From NCBI RefSeq assembly GCF_039655865.1, contig NZ_JBBYXL010000006.1:310001-374000 (forward strand): 64,000 bases of DNA, in the 5' to 3' direction. The stretch comes from Prosthecobacter sp. SYSU 5D2. Lineage in GTDB: Bacteria; Verrucomicrobiota; Verrucomicrobiia; Verrucomicrobiales; Verrucomicrobiaceae. Within the stretch, counting starts at the first letter, position 1. Each line of letters starts with the position of its first letter. A model generated the notes under the pieces. It did not search any database and had not been told where the DNA came from. It saw only the letters and a program-made list of their open reading frames with translations. The position numbers were made by a program, and so were the translations under genes. Below, one piece after another: positions 54,482-64,000 of this stretch.

Positions 54482-55342
54482 TCAGTTCTGCTTCTCCTCA
54501 TCCCGAAACTGCGTAGGCGTGAGCTTGGTCATCCGTTTGAAGTCCTTGCTGAAAAAGAACTGGTCGGCGTAGCCTACCTGGCGGGCGATTTCTTTGACGG
54601 GATCATCCGATTCGATGAGGCGACGCTTGGCCTGGTTGATGCGCTCACGGCGCAGCCAGTCAATGGGGCTGGTGCCGATGGCAGCTTTGAACTGGCGGCT
54701 GAAGTGGCTTTCGCTCATGCCGGCGATCTGGGCCAGCTCCACCACGCGGATGGGCTGGTGGAAATACAGCCGCATTTTTTCCAGGGCCTTCTGCACCGGC
54801 ATCGGTAAGTCCGGACGGATGAGGTCGGGGTCCGACAGACGGGCATCGAAGGCTTTGGCGATGATGGCGGCGATGGCGGCATTCACATTGGCGGCATCGC
54901 AGGGGCGGTTGCCATCCAGAAACTGGAAACTGCGCTCAAATTCAACGGCGGCCCCGACGGCATCAAAGCCTCCCAGGACAGGCATGGAGCGAACCTCCAA
55001 CAGCTGGGCCAGGCGGTCGAGCGCGCGGCCTTCTACACGCACCCAATAGACCTCCCATGGGTCTTTGGAGACCGCTCCGTAAGCGTGCGGGTGGTGGCAG
55101 TTCACCCATACGAGCTCTTGCGGGGCGACATCATGGCGCTTGCCGGCGATTTGCACCCACCCCTTGCCTCGGAGACAAAGAATCAGTTCATGCCCGGGAT
55201 AAGTTTCCCGCTGAATACGGTGTTCCGTGCCGGCCTTGAGATGACCGGCGCGGACCACGGAATAAAACAAGTCCCTCTGCCAGTCCGCCGGGGTGGCGTA
55301 CAGGTTCTTGAGAAACAGGGTTTCCGTGGGCAGTGGAATCAT
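54482..55342 (-). CDS. AraC-family transcriptional regulator
   Basis: About 286 residues: an N-terminal cupin sensor domain (HRIQRETYPGHELILCLRGK, VWVNCHHPHAYG) and a C-terminal AraC double helix-turn-helix with VVELAQIAGMSESHFSRQFK, SPIDWLRRERINQAKRRLIE and IARQVGYADQFFFSKDFKRM. It probably senses a sugar. The start at 55342 (MIPLPTETLFLKNLYATP) is chosen; an ATG 15 nt upstream is possible. It is divergent from the SNF2 helicase with a 232-nt intervening region that must hold both promoters. The regulated genes are unknown. Confidence 0.9.
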   Translation of the reverse strand: MIPLPTETLFLKNLYATPADWQRDLFYSVVRAGHLKAGTEHRIQRETYPGHELILCLRGKGWVQIAGKRHDVAPQELVWVNCHHPHAYGAVSKDPWEVYWVRVEGRALDRLAQLLEVRSMPVLGGFDAVGAAVEFERSFQFLDGNRPCDAANVNAAIAAIIAKAFDARLSDPDLIRPDLPMPVQKALEKMRLYFHQPIRVVELAQIAGMSESHFSRQFKAAIGTSPIDWLRRERINQAKRRLIESDDPVKEIARQVGYADQFFFSKDFKRMTKLTPTQFRDEEKQN

Positions 55343-55574
55343 GGCGGTATAATACATCACCAGAGCAGCGCATCTCTTGACCGGGACACGGTTTTTTTTG
55401 AGTTGAGGCCCTCCACAGGGTCCGGGCCGCCGTCCACCGATGTCTCTCTGAGAGGAGGAGGGGAAAGAAAAATGTGTGACAGCCACGACATCTCCAAGTC
55501 AGCTCTGGCGCAGGGCGGATAGGTGTGCTAAGGCAACCAGTTCCCCCGGTCTCTCCGCCGCGGGCTTTGTGCTC

Positions 55575-58500
55575 ATGCCTGACTTCGCCACTTCCCTCCC
55601 CAGCCTCCTTCAGTCTTTTGATTCGCGCCTCCGCCAGGAAGCAGAAAGACTGGCCGATGATGACGCCATTCGCGGCCTCGACATCGTCGAAGATGAAGTT
55701 TTAGCCGAGGTGGTCCTGGATGACCGGCGGGTGAATGTGCGGTGGGCTTTGGAAAATGACATCTGGCAGGGCGAAAGCGACTGCGATGAAACCGCCCTGC
55801 ACCAGCTCGCCCTGTGCGCAACTTTGATTGCCGCCCAGCGGCGCTTCGCCCGGCAGGCCCCTGGCAGCGGAACCGTGCCCTCCCTGCCCCCTGAGGAAAC
55901 CTTCCAGCTCATGCTGGAGCGGCGTCTGGCACGCCAGCTGACACCGGAAGAAGAAGGCTACCTGAGCAAGCTGGAGAAGCGCTTCCAAAGAGTGCGCCAG
56001 AGCGGTCATATCTATGACCAGGACATGGTGCGTCTGCACCCGCGCTGGAGCATCCAGAGCGTGGACCCGCTGGCACTCTGGCCGGAGCCGCCGGTGAACC
56101 TGAAGGAATTTTGGGAGTATGTGGCCCTGGCGCTGCATGAGCGGAGCCTGCCTGCACCGTCGTTTCTGCGAGGCAGCGTGGACATTGATGCAGTGCGTGC
56201 CCGGCTGAGCGTGTGGCGGCAAGAGCGCACCCTGCCCCTGTGGCGTGAGCGCATCCGCGAACTGCTGAAAAGCCTGAATGAGGGCGCGCCGCAAAGCCGC
56301 CGGAACTGTGACTTCCGGCTCATCATCACCCCGGCCGAGGCCCGGTTGCAAATCAAGTCCGGGGCAGACACCGCCTTCCACAATGTCGCTGGCAACGAGC
56401 TCGGCAGCCTGGAAACGGAATACGAAAACGGCGCGCTGAACCTGCCGGCTGCGGCTGAGCTGCTGCTGCTGGCCTGCTGCGGCCAGTCGGGTGCCAATCC
56501 TGGAGATGTCTGCCGCTTTGACCTGGATACGCACAGCCGCTGGCTGGGCACGCTTTTCCAGCAGCCCGCCCTTCAGGCCCGGCTGCTCACGCTGGATGAG
56601 ATGCCCTTCCGCCGGGTGAGCGAGCCCCTGACCTGGAGCAGCCAGGAAGATGCAGAATCCGGCCAGCTTAAGCTTACGCTGATCCAGGCAGACGGCACAC
56701 CGGCCCCGCTGCCGCTGCGGGTCATGCATGGCGCAGAAACGTTGTTCCTCTCCTCAGATACCATCTTCAGCGGCCCCCTCTGGTTCCCTGAGGAAACCAA
56801 GCTGGAAGCACCTGCCACCATCCCGATCAATGCTCTGGCCACCCAGGACGGCATCGCCTTTCTGGACAAACTCGGCCTGCCTCTGCCTGCGGACATCGCC
56901 GCCCGCATCCGCCATGAGCCGCTGCAGGTCAATATCCGCGCCGGCTGCGTGGCCCGGTCGCATGCGACCAGCACGGAACACGCCGTCTTCCAAGTCGAGG
57001 CAGCCACGCCGGATGGCACCGTGCGGGAGGTCCTGCGCTATGCCGGCTGGCAGCCGACGGAGAACGCCCGCCAGGATGACGATGACAACAGCATCATCTG
57101 CCGCGACCGCAGCGCCCTGGCTCAGGCCGAGGCTACGCTGCAGGAAATGCGCCCTGTTTACGACCCGGAGTATGAAGGCTTCCGCGTGCGCCTGACGAAG
57201 ACCTTTCCAGACCAGTTCAATGCCTGGGCCCAGAACATGCCCGAAGGTATGAAGCTCACCGCCGATGAGCGGCTGCAGACCATCCTGGCGGATCCTCTGA
57301 TCGCCCGGGTCAGGATTGAGGCCTCACAAACAGCTAACATTGACTGGTTCGACCTCAAGATGGTTTTTGAAGTGGACGGTGCCGAATTGAAAGCTGCCGA
57401 CATCCGCCGGCTCATCGCCGCGAAGGGTGGCTTTGTACAACTGGCCGATGGCACCTGGCGGCGCGTGAAGCTGGAGCTCAGCGAAGAGCAGCAGGAGATG
57501 ATGGACCAGCTCGGCCTGGACATGGATGAATTTAGCAACGAAGCGCATCGCTTGCACTGGCGTCAGCTCACCGGCCAGGGAGCCAAGGAGATCATCAATC
57601 CGCGTGCCTGGCAGAATCTCACGCAGCGCATGGAGCAGGCCAAGCTGGATGAGAAACCGGAGGTCCCCGAAGGCCTGGGCGTGACTCTGCGCCCTTATCA
57701 GGAAGAGGGCTTCCATTTCCTCTCCTACCTGAGCTTGAACAAATTTGGCGGCATATTGGCCGATGATATGGGCCTGGGCAAAACCATCCAGAGCATCACC
57801 TGGATCCTCTGGCTGCGCACCCGTTACCGCAACGCCTGGCCCTGCCTGGTGGTGTGCCCAAAATCCGTCCTGGATGTGTGGGCCACGGAGTTTGCCAAAG
57901 CCGCGCCTGGGCTGAAAGTGCAGGTGCTCCGCGACAAGGAGGAGCTGGACCTGGAAAGCCTGTACAAAGACTACCATGTGCTGGTGATGAACTACGCCCA
58001 GCTCCGTGGCTGCATCGAGCTGCTGGAATCCGTGAAATGGCTGGCCGTGATCCTGGATGAAGGCCAGCACATTAAAAACCCGGACAGCAAGGCCGCCAAG
58101 GCCGCCCGCATGCTGAAGGCGGAAAGCCGCCTGGTGCTGAGCGGTACTCCAGTGGAGAACCGGTTGCTGGACCTGTGGAGCCTCATGACCTTTGCCGCAC
58201 CGGGGGCACTGGGGGACCGCAACTACTTCCACCGCCACTTTGACCGTCGCAAGGATGCCAAGGCAAGCGAGCGCCTGGCCGCCCGCTTGAAACCCTTTTT
58301 GTTACGCCGCACCAAATCCCAGGTGGCCAAGGAACTGCCCGCCCGCAGTGAGGAGGCAATGCTGTGCGAGATGAGCGGCACCCAGGAGCGGCTCTACCGC
58401 GAGGAACTGGCCAAGGCCCAGCACATGGTGCTAACGGCCTCCGGCTTTGAGGTGCTGACGCGGAAGCGTTTCGCCATCCTGCAGGCATTGACCCGCCTGC

Positions 58501-59090
58501 GGCAGATCTGCTGCCACCCGGCCCTGGTGGACAAGTCCGCCGGCGATGACGACAGCGCCAAACTGACCTCCACCCTGGAGCTCATTGAAGGCCTCCATGC
58601 CGAAGGCCACAAGGTGCTTCTCTTCAGCCAGTTCGTGACTATGCTCAGCATCATCCGCGACCGGCTGGATGCCATGAAGATTCCTCATTACTGGCTGACC
58701 GGCAGCACCAACAATCGCTCCGAAGTGGTGGAAAACTTCCAGAAGGATGAAGACCCCTGCGTGTTCCTCCTCTCCCTGAAAGCCGGTGGCAGCGGTCTGA
58801 ACCTCACCGCCGCCAGCTACGTCATCCTTTACGATCCCTGGTGGAACCCGGCCGTGGAAGCCCAGGCCATTGACCGTGCGCACCGCATCGGCCAGACGCA
58901 GCCGGTGATGGCCTACCGGATGATCACCAAGAGCACAATCGAAGAGAAGATCATGCTGTTGCAGCAGAAGAAGACGCTCATGTCCAACAACATCCTCGGC
59001 GAAGGCGGCTTCTCCAGCACCCTGGAAAAATCCGACTTCGAGTTCCTCTTTGGCCTGGAAGCTGAAGAAGCGATGCGTGCGGAAGACTGA
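55575..59090 (+). CDS. SNF2/SWI2-family ATP-dependent helicase
   Basis: About 1171 residues. The first about 680 residues have no recognisable motif beyond acidic and Leu-rich segments. The ATPase region then has GGILADDMGLGKTIQSITWI, VVCPKSVLDVW, the Walker B box LAVILDEGQHIKNP, LVLSGTPVENRLLDLW and FLLRRTKSQVAKELP. The C-terminal lobe has LFSQFVTMLSIIRDRLDAM, LSLKAGGSGLNLTAASYVIL and AQAIDRAHRIGQTQPV. Walker B is DEGQ where most members have DEAH or DEAQ. It probably translocates on double-stranded DNA, as bacterial SNF2 proteins linked to RNA polymerase recycling or defence do; no neighbouring defence gene is visible. Confidence 0.92.
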   Translation: MPDFATSLPSLLQSFDSRLRQEAERLADDDAIRGLDIVEDEVLAEVVLDDRRVNVRWALENDIWQGESDCDETALHQLALCATLIAAQRRFARQAPGSGTVPSLPPEETFQLMLERRLARQLTPEEEGYLSKLEKRFQRVRQSGHIYDQDMVRLHPRWSIQSVDPLALWPEPPVNLKEFWEYVALALHERSLPAPSFLRGSVDIDAVRARLSVWRQERTLPLWRERIRELLKSLNEGAPQSRRNCDFRLIITPAEARLQIKSGADTAFHNVAGNELGSLETEYENGALNLPAAAELLLLACCGQSGANPGDVCRFDLDTHSRWLGTLFQQPALQARLLTLDEMPFRRVSEPLTWSSQEDAESGQLKLTLIQADGTPAPLPLRVMHGAETLFLSSDTIFSGPLWFPEETKLEAPATIPINALATQDGIAFLDKLGLPLPADIAARIRHEPLQVNIRAGCVARSHATSTEHAVFQVEAATPDGTVREVLRYAGWQPTENARQDDDDNSIICRDRSALAQAEATLQEMRPVYDPEYEGFRVRLTKTFPDQFNAWAQNMPEGMKLTADERLQTILADPLIARVRIEASQTANIDWFDLKMVFEVDGAELKAADIRRLIAAKGGFVQLADGTWRRVKLELSEEQQEMMDQLGLDMDEFSNEAHRLHWRQLTGQGAKEIINPRAWQNLTQRMEQAKLDEKPEVPEGLGVTLRPYQEEGFHFLSYLSLNKFGGILADDMGLGKTIQSITWILWLRTRYRNAWPCLVVCPKSVLDVWATEFAKAAPGLKVQVLRDKEELDLESLYKDYHVLVMNYAQLRGCIELLESVKWLAVILDEGQHIKNPDSKAAKAARMLKAESRLVLSGTPVENRLLDLWSLMTFAAPGALGDRNYFHRHFDRRKDAKASERLAARLKPFLLRRTKSQVAKELPARSEEAMLCEMSGTQERLYREELAKAQHMVLTASGFEVLTRKRFAILQALTRLRQICCHPALVDKSAGDDDSAKLTSTLELIEGLHAEGHKVLLFSQFVTMLSIIRDRLDAMKIPHYWLTGSTNNRSEVVENFQKDEDPCVFLLSLKAGGSGLNLTAASYVILYDPWWNPAVEAQAIDRAHRIGQTQPVMAYRMITKSTIEEKIMLLQQKKTLMSNNILGEGGFSSTLEKSDFEFLFGLEAEEAMRAED

Positions 59091-59224
59091 TTGCCCCACA
59101 AATTCGTGCATCTCGCAATAAGCGGTCAGGTTGAGGGATCAGAGATTCCCTTAGCCTGCCCTTTTTGCATATATTTCTGCTGAAAATGGGGCGGAAAGGT
59201 GTCAATAGTGTCACCCCCCCAACC

Positions 59225-62200
59225 ATGAGAACAACCACTCTGACCGAGGCGCATGGCCGTGCCGTGCGCTTAAGCCGCCCCTTTCGCATTCTGACAGCCC
59301 TGGCCTCTGTGATCGCATTGAGCATGCCGGTCGCGTACTCCCAATCCTCTTCTTTGCAATGGGACGCCAATGGAACCGGTCCCGCTGTAACGGATGGCCC
59401 AGGCACATGGAACACAACTTTGACGAACACCAACTGGTGGAACGGCAGTACCAATGTGGCCTGGGACAACGACGCCAATAACATCGCCATCTTTGGCAAT
59501 GGTGGAGATCTTGGAACGACGGTCGGGGGAGCGACTGTCTCCGTTAGCGGAACAGTTAATGCAGGCGGTCTGCGGTTTAACAGCATCATCGTGGGGACCA
59601 CTCAGAGAGGGTATATTCTCAACGGCGGCACCGTGGCCCTAAGCGATGGAGCCTTCATCCGCATGGAGAACAGCACCTCCAACTCCGGCGGGAACTCCCG
59701 GCTGGTCTTCAATAACTCCTTTGCCGGCAGCAACATCTCCTTTCAAAAAGAGGGTAACGACAGTGCCTTCATCACCCTTTCCGGTACCAACACCTGGACT
59801 GGAACTCTTGCACTGGCTTCCGGCGGCGGTGGCATTTTCTTCAATGTGACGAACATCAATGCGGTTTCCAGTCTTGGTGCCTTTGAGGTCCAATCAGGCA
59901 ATACTCTGGTCATCAATCACACACAGACGGATGCCTGGAATGTTCCGCTGCTGCTGACAGGCACGGGGAACGGCTCACGCGGATCCATTCGTTTTGACCG
60001 CGACCGCACCCTGGCTGGAGAGATCACGCTGACAGGTAACACGGCCATCTCGACCAACTCCGGAACAACTGCACTTACAGGGACTCTGGCAGGTAACATT
60101 GGCGAATCCGGCGGCAGCCGCACCCTGACCATCAATACGGTAAGCGCCAGCACAGGCACCATTTTACTGAGCGGAGAGAACACCTTTACAGGGGGGCTGG
60201 TCATCAATCGTGGCACCCTCCGGATTGGCAGCACTGGAGCATTGAACCGTGACGCACCAAACCTGCTGACGTTTGCGAATACCACAGACAACAAGTTTGT
60301 CACTTTGGACGGATATTCAGTGTCAGCGGGCGGTCTTAATACCTTGGGCGTTTCAGATACGGTGACGGTCCAGAATACCAGCCTCACAGCAGCCACCCTG
60401 ACCATTCAGAATACGGACACCCAAACTTTCAGAGGCACCCTCACAGATGGCACTGGCGGTGGGGCGTTGTCCCTGGTCAAAACCGGCAGCGGCACCCAAA
60501 TCCTGACCCGTGCCAGCACCTATACAGGCAGTACCACGCTCACGGAAGGCACGCTTCAACTGGACTTCAGCGCCCCCGGCGCTCCTGCTTCCAACATTGG
60601 AAGTGCCAGCTCGGCCCTGACCATGAACGGGGGTACCCTTTCAATCACAGGCGGCAGTTCTGCTGCCAACAGCCAGACTTTTAACGGCCTCACAGTGGCG
60701 GAGGGGGCTTCGACGATCTCTCTTCTCACCAACGTCACTCCTCAGAATTTGGTGCTGAACCTGGGCACCATCACTTCCCAGAGCAATGGCACCATTAATT
60801 TCATCCTTCCTTCCGGTGCACAAAGCGCCACCAACGGCATTCGCACCACCAGTGCCAATGAGGCCAGCGGCATCCTGGGCGGTTGGGCCACGGTAAACGG
60901 CACCGACTGGGCCACCGTTCAGGACGGTAACATCGTCGCCTACACGGACTATGATCTGGTCACGAACTTTGGCACTGGAGCCGGTGCCATCGGCCCGCTG
61001 CCCAATGATGCGACGGCGAATGTGAAGATCGTGGATGGAGGAACCTCTGGCAACATCGCCCTGGGAAATCCCGGCGGTATGACCGATGTCAACACACTGA
61101 TCCAGTCCGCGACGGGGGATGCGGTGATCGGCAGCGCCAGCGGTGATACGCTAAGACTCGGGACCTATGGTGGCATTGTCCTGGCTGCGGGTGCGGGTGA
61201 TCTGACCATCGGCGCCGCGGCAAACAATGGCAGCCAGCTCACCGCAGGCGGTGCCGTGAGCGGGACCGCCGGGCAGCTTCTATTTTCCGACCAGGAAGCA
61301 GGACAGACCACCACTGTAAACTCAGACATCAATGACAACGGAGCAGGAGGCACCGTGAGCCTTTCCAAAAACGGCCCGGGTCTTCTGGTGCTGACCGGCA
61401 CCAGCAGCAACTACAGCGGCGGCACCTATTTAAATGGCGGGATTATCCGGATCGGCGGGGACAACCGCCTGGGCGCCGTCCCAGCCAATGTAGATGTTGA
61501 CAATCTGACCTTCAATGGCGGCACGCTGGAACTCACAACCAGCTTTAACCTGAATTCCAACCGTGGCATCACCCTGGAGGAAGGGGGCGGCAGCATTGAT
61601 ACCCGCACCTTTAACACCACCTATGATGGCGTCATTTCCGGCCCCGGTTCCCTGACTAAAATCACCACTTATCCACCCGGCACCCAGGCCACTGCCGTCT
61701 CCGGCACCCTTACCCTCACCAATGCTAATACCTACACCGGAGAAACCATTGTCCAGAGCGGCATCCTGCTCGTGAATCACAACGAAGCCCTTGGCAGCAC
61801 CGCCGCAGGCACCCAGGTGGGCACCAACGGCATCGTGCGTCTGGCTGATGGCATCGTCGTGACCGGTGAAACCTTGACCATTACTGGCCCCGGCAACAAT
61901 GCTGGCAATCTGCAGGTGCATGGTGGAACGGCCGAGTGGGCGGGCAACATCATCCTCGGCACTGATAGTGGACGCATCGGCACCAACAGTGGCACCGGCA
62001 CCCTGATTGTCAGCGGTGTCATCCAGGATGGAGCAGGCAGCAAACTGTCCATCAATGGCAATGCGGGAGGAACAGTGGTCCTGACGGCCAACAATACTTA
62101 CACCGGCATTACCGAAATGGTCCGCGGCTTTTTGCGTTTGGGAACAGACCAGGCTCTCAGCTCCCAGACCGTACTGTCGCTTCTGACCAACCCGATCGTG

Positions 62201-63214
62201 ACGGAAACGGTGGCTGTGGATCTCTATGGATTTGACCAGACGGTGGCAGGCATCCGCCACGGAGTGACTTCCAACGTGGACAATCTTGAGATCACCAATT
62301 CGCAGGCTGGGGAAGAATCCACACTCACTATTGACCAGTCCGCCAACTATACCTACAACGGCAAAATCACCGGTAACCTCGGTATCATCAAAGATGGTTC
62401 TGGCGTTCTCACGCTGACAAATACCTACAATTCAGCAACCCCAACGGCCTCCGTGAGTACGTATACCGGCAATACCATTGTCCGCGGCGGCACCCTGGCG
62501 CTGAGCGGGACCGGCAACCTCACCGGCACTCCCTGGATCCAGGTGGATGAAGGTGCCACCTTCAGCATCTCCGGCCGCACCAGCGGTGATTACACCATAA
62601 ACAACCAAGTCCTGTCCGGACGTGGAACGGTCAATGGCCAGCTTATTCTCACCGGCAGCAGTTATCTCACTCCGGGCGATTCCACCGGACTCCTTGCGGA
62701 CGCCGGCTACGGCACCGGTGAGCTGACCTTCAATAATGTCTCCCTCACCGGTGGCACCCCGACCCTGCGCGCTCTCTTCCAGCTTGGCGGCACCAACAGC
62801 CAGCTCGCCGACATCCTTTCCGGTGATGCCGCCGAATTTGCCGATGCGAGCTCAGGCGGGCTCTACGACTCCCTGCAAGTAAACGGCACCCTCGGCCTCA
62901 ATGCCGGAGCTACTCTCAGGGTAGAGTTGCTGGACAGCTACGAACCCGAACTTGGCGACGTCTTCAACCTCCTGGACTGGGGTTTCCTGGAAGTGGATGC
63001 TGACGGTGCCAATGGGGCCGGAGCGTGGACCCTCGCCGACCTGGACCTGAGCGCCGCCAATGCCGCCCTCGGCAACGGCTGGTTCTTTGAAACCGACCAG
63101 TTCCTGCAGCACGGCATCATCTACGTGGCCATTCCAGAACCTTCCAGAATGCTGTTCCTCGTACTCGGCGTCATGGCCGTTTTTGGCCGTCGTCGCCGGA
63201 CGCAACTGCTGTGA
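59225..63214 (+). CDS. PEP-CTERM protein with autotransporter-associated beta-strand repeats
   Basis: About 1329 residues. A long signal peptide (LTALASVIALSMPVAYSQSS region) is followed by a beta-helical Gly/Thr/Asn-rich passenger. It has recurring motifs of the form N-T-Y-T-G-x-T-x-V-x-x-G-x-L at ENTFTGGLVINRGTLRIG, ASTYTGSTTLTEGTLQLD, SSNYSGGTYLNGGIIRIG, ANTYTGETIVQSGILLVN, NNTYTGITEMVRGFLRLG and VSTYTGNTIVRGGTLALS (roughly 60170-62500). The C-terminus is a PEP-CTERM sorting signal: IPEPSRMLFLVLGVMAVFG then RRRR. It should be exported and processed by an exosortase (none here) to sit at the cell surface. There is no C-terminal beta-barrel. The ATG at 59225 is chosen over one at 59165. Confidence 0.9.
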   Translation: MRTTTLTEAHGRAVRLSRPFRILTALASVIALSMPVAYSQSSSLQWDANGTGPAVTDGPGTWNTTLTNTNWWNGSTNVAWDNDANNIAIFGNGGDLGTTVGGATVSVSGTVNAGGLRFNSIIVGTTQRGYILNGGTVALSDGAFIRMENSTSNSGGNSRLVFNNSFAGSNISFQKEGNDSAFITLSGTNTWTGTLALASGGGGIFFNVTNINAVSSLGAFEVQSGNTLVINHTQTDAWNVPLLLTGTGNGSRGSIRFDRDRTLAGEITLTGNTAISTNSGTTALTGTLAGNIGESGGSRTLTINTVSASTGTILLSGENTFTGGLVINRGTLRIGSTGALNRDAPNLLTFANTTDNKFVTLDGYSVSAGGLNTLGVSDTVTVQNTSLTAATLTIQNTDTQTFRGTLTDGTGGGALSLVKTGSGTQILTRASTYTGSTTLTEGTLQLDFSAPGAPASNIGSASSALTMNGGTLSITGGSSAANSQTFNGLTVAEGASTISLLTNVTPQNLVLNLGTITSQSNGTINFILPSGAQSATNGIRTTSANEASGILGGWATVNGTDWATVQDGNIVAYTDYDLVTNFGTGAGAIGPLPNDATANVKIVDGGTSGNIALGNPGGMTDVNTLIQSATGDAVIGSASGDTLRLGTYGGIVLAAGAGDLTIGAAANNGSQLTAGGAVSGTAGQLLFSDQEAGQTTTVNSDINDNGAGGTVSLSKNGPGLLVLTGTSSNYSGGTYLNGGIIRIGGDNRLGAVPANVDVDNLTFNGGTLELTTSFNLNSNRGITLEEGGGSIDTRTFNTTYDGVISGPGSLTKITTYPPGTQATAVSGTLTLTNANTYTGETIVQSGILLVNHNEALGSTAAGTQVGTNGIVRLADGIVVTGETLTITGPGNNAGNLQVHGGTAEWAGNIILGTDSGRIGTNSGTGTLIVSGVIQDGAGSKLSINGNAGGTVVLTANNTYTGITEMVRGFLRLGTDQALSSQTVLSLLTNPIVTETVAVDLYGFDQTVAGIRHGVTSNVDNLEITNSQAGEESTLTIDQSANYTYNGKITGNLGIIKDGSGVLTLTNTYNSATPTASVSTYTGNTIVRGGTLALSGTGNLTGTPWIQVDEGATFSISGRTSGDYTINNQVLSGRGTVNGQLILTGSSYLTPGDSTGLLADAGYGTGELTFNNVSLTGGTPTLRALFQLGGTNSQLADILSGDAAEFADASSGGLYDSLQVNGTLGLNAGATLRVELLDSYEPELGDVFNLLDWGFLEVDADGANGAGAWTLADLDLSAANAALGNGWFFETDQFLQHGIIYVAIPEPSRMLFLVLGVMAVFGRRRRTQLL

Positions 63215-63430
63215 TCTTTGAGTTATCCCCACGACTTACAAGCTGGTGACTCAGTCATCAATCTAGATCCTCGAAATCGCTCCCAGGAAAACATTAGTTT
63301 ATCAGGTTCTGCATGGCAGAACTCAACGGCTTCTGTTTTAAAACACAGCGAGGGACTTAAACGAAGGAAGTTTATTGTACGTTGTCGAGAAGGAAGGATG
63401 GGGAAAAATCCATAACCGCTGGATCCGTCC

Positions 63431-64000
63431 TCACTGTCCGGCGGCGGTTTTGGCCTGGGTCTGGCTCTCAGGGGAGAGGCGACTGAGGGGGAAGGTGTAT
63501 TCGGTACCGTTGGTGAGGCGGAGGGTGATTTGGTCGCCGTTAAGCGCTACGAAGGCGGCCTCGATGGTCTTGCCATCGTTGCTGGTCCAGGAGGTGGGCG
63601 CGGCGGCGGTGGCGGGTGCCATGGCGGGAGCGGCGGGTGCGGCGGAGCCGCCGGTAAGGAGGGCGCCCTCTTTAATCCAGGTCTCCAGGAGGGTCAGCTC
63701 GGCCGGAGTGAGGCGGTTTTTGCCTTTCGGCGGCATGACTTCTTCGTCATTGTCCGGCAGCTTGCAGAGGATGAGCATGGTGCTCTTTTGAGGCTCGCCA
63801 GGAATGATGTGCTGGCCGGGGCCGATGGTGGCTTTGAGCTTCTCTTCGGTATCCAGCGCGACCTTGCCTTTTTCCTTGCCGGCTTCCTCGCTGTGGCACT
63901 CGAAGCACTTGGCTTTGAAGATGGGCCGCACCTGGCTCTGATAATCCACGCTGAGGGCGGTGGTGGCGGAGGCGGCGACGAGGGCAAGGGCGGTCGGGAT
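63431..64000 (-). CDS. PSCyt1-type cytochrome with SHD1-like domain (5-prime end cut by the window)
   Basis: The frame is open from the stop at 63431 to base 64000. The N-terminal residues visible (IPTALALVAASATTALSVDY) look like the end of a signal peptide, so only the first few codons are missing. YQSQVRPIFKAKCFECHSEE has the CxxCH haem motif of the planctomycete cytochrome C domain. GEPQKSTMLILCKLPDNDEE and MPPKGKNRLTPAELTLLETW complete it. After an Ala/Pro-rich linker the C-terminal part (WTSNDGKTIEAAFVALNGDQ, ITLRLTNGTEYTFPLSRL) is an SH3-like SHD1 domain common in PVC secreted proteins. It is probably periplasmic. Confidence 0.87.
   Translation of the reverse strand: MPTALALVAASATTALSVDYQSQVRPIFKAKCFECHSEEAGKEKGKVALDTEEKLKATIGPGQHIIPGEPQKSTMLILCKLPDNDEEVMPPKGKNRLTPAELTLLETWIKEGALLTGGSAAPAAPAMAPATAAAPTSWTSNDGKTIEAAFVALNGDQITLRLTNGTEYTFPLSRLSPESQTQAKTAAGQ

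Noticed and set aside
60170-62500. DNA-level tandem repeats within the PEP-CTERM gene
   Set aside because: The repetition is at the protein-motif level; the underlying DNA units are too diverged to call a nucleotide repeat or CRISPR-like array.

Overview
The window looks like a stretch of a verrucomicrobial chromosome (PVC superphylum, Prosthecobacter/Verrucomicrobium-like). The basis is lineage-typical families seen here: a signal-peptide ThuA protein at 47772 and another cut by the left edge, a large membrane-bound-dehydrogenase/HEAT/haem-binding protein (20433-23477), a PSCyt1-type cytochrome with an SHD1-like tail at the right edge, a PEP-CTERM protein built from autotransporter-associated beta-strand repeats, DUF5069 and DUF1475 proteins, and a subtilase with an Asp-rich DSDGDG-type C-terminal repeat. 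The DNA is GC-rich and densely coding. It carries one tRNA and no rRNA, IS element, prophage or CRISPR array that I can see. Genus-level placement is inference.

Layout. 0-9 kb: ThuA fragment, a guanidine-II (mini-ykkC) riboswitch with a gdx/sugE exporter, cinA, sucA-sucB (the E2 lacks the usual E3-binding domain), a DUF502 membrane protein and a long PurF-type amidophosphoribosyltransferase. 9-20 kb: subtilase, MoeB-rhodanese fusion, Trm112-like peptide, sterol-desaturase-like hydroxylase, DUF5069 protein, an orphan PotC-like permease, a GreA/B-family factor, an M48-like membrane protein without HExxH, a PP2A/PrpA-like phosphatase, SMUG1-like uracil-DNA glycosylase and hemB. 20-30.5 kb: the PVC haem protein, then an eight-gene co-directional cluster with tight or overlapping junctions: FAD oxidoreductase, DUF1365, cyclopropane-fatty-acid synthase, DUF1475, DUF2062, DUF1295, a second CFA/coclaurine-N-methyltransferase-like enzyme and a TPR protein. 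It ends in a strong hairpin and is the best candidate in the window for an incompletely described pathway (lipid acyl-chain modification).

30.5-45 kb: glgP; an envelope-biogenesis run manA - bamD-like - lptE - rsmI; an unknown secreted protein; an alpha/beta hydrolase next to a DUF2156 protein; uxaC; a COG4324-type aminopeptidase overlapping a membrane-anchored parvulin; and a conserved unknown 469-residue protein that overlaps the parvulin tail to tail. 45-64 kb: tRNA-Ser(GCU), pgsA, der, thuA, a histone-deacetylase-like protein, recG, a PmtA-like methyltransferase, a small lipoprotein-maf-DUF4279-small protein operon, an AraC regulator divergent from a SNF2 helicase, the PEP-CTERM protein and the edge-truncated cytochrome.

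Most of the window is housekeeping metabolism, DNA repair and envelope assembly. Non-coding signals of note are the guanidine-II riboswitch, arrays of TTGAC pentamers in both spacers flanking der, and an inverted-repeat cluster after recG. All family assignments come from reading motifs by eye; no searches were run.
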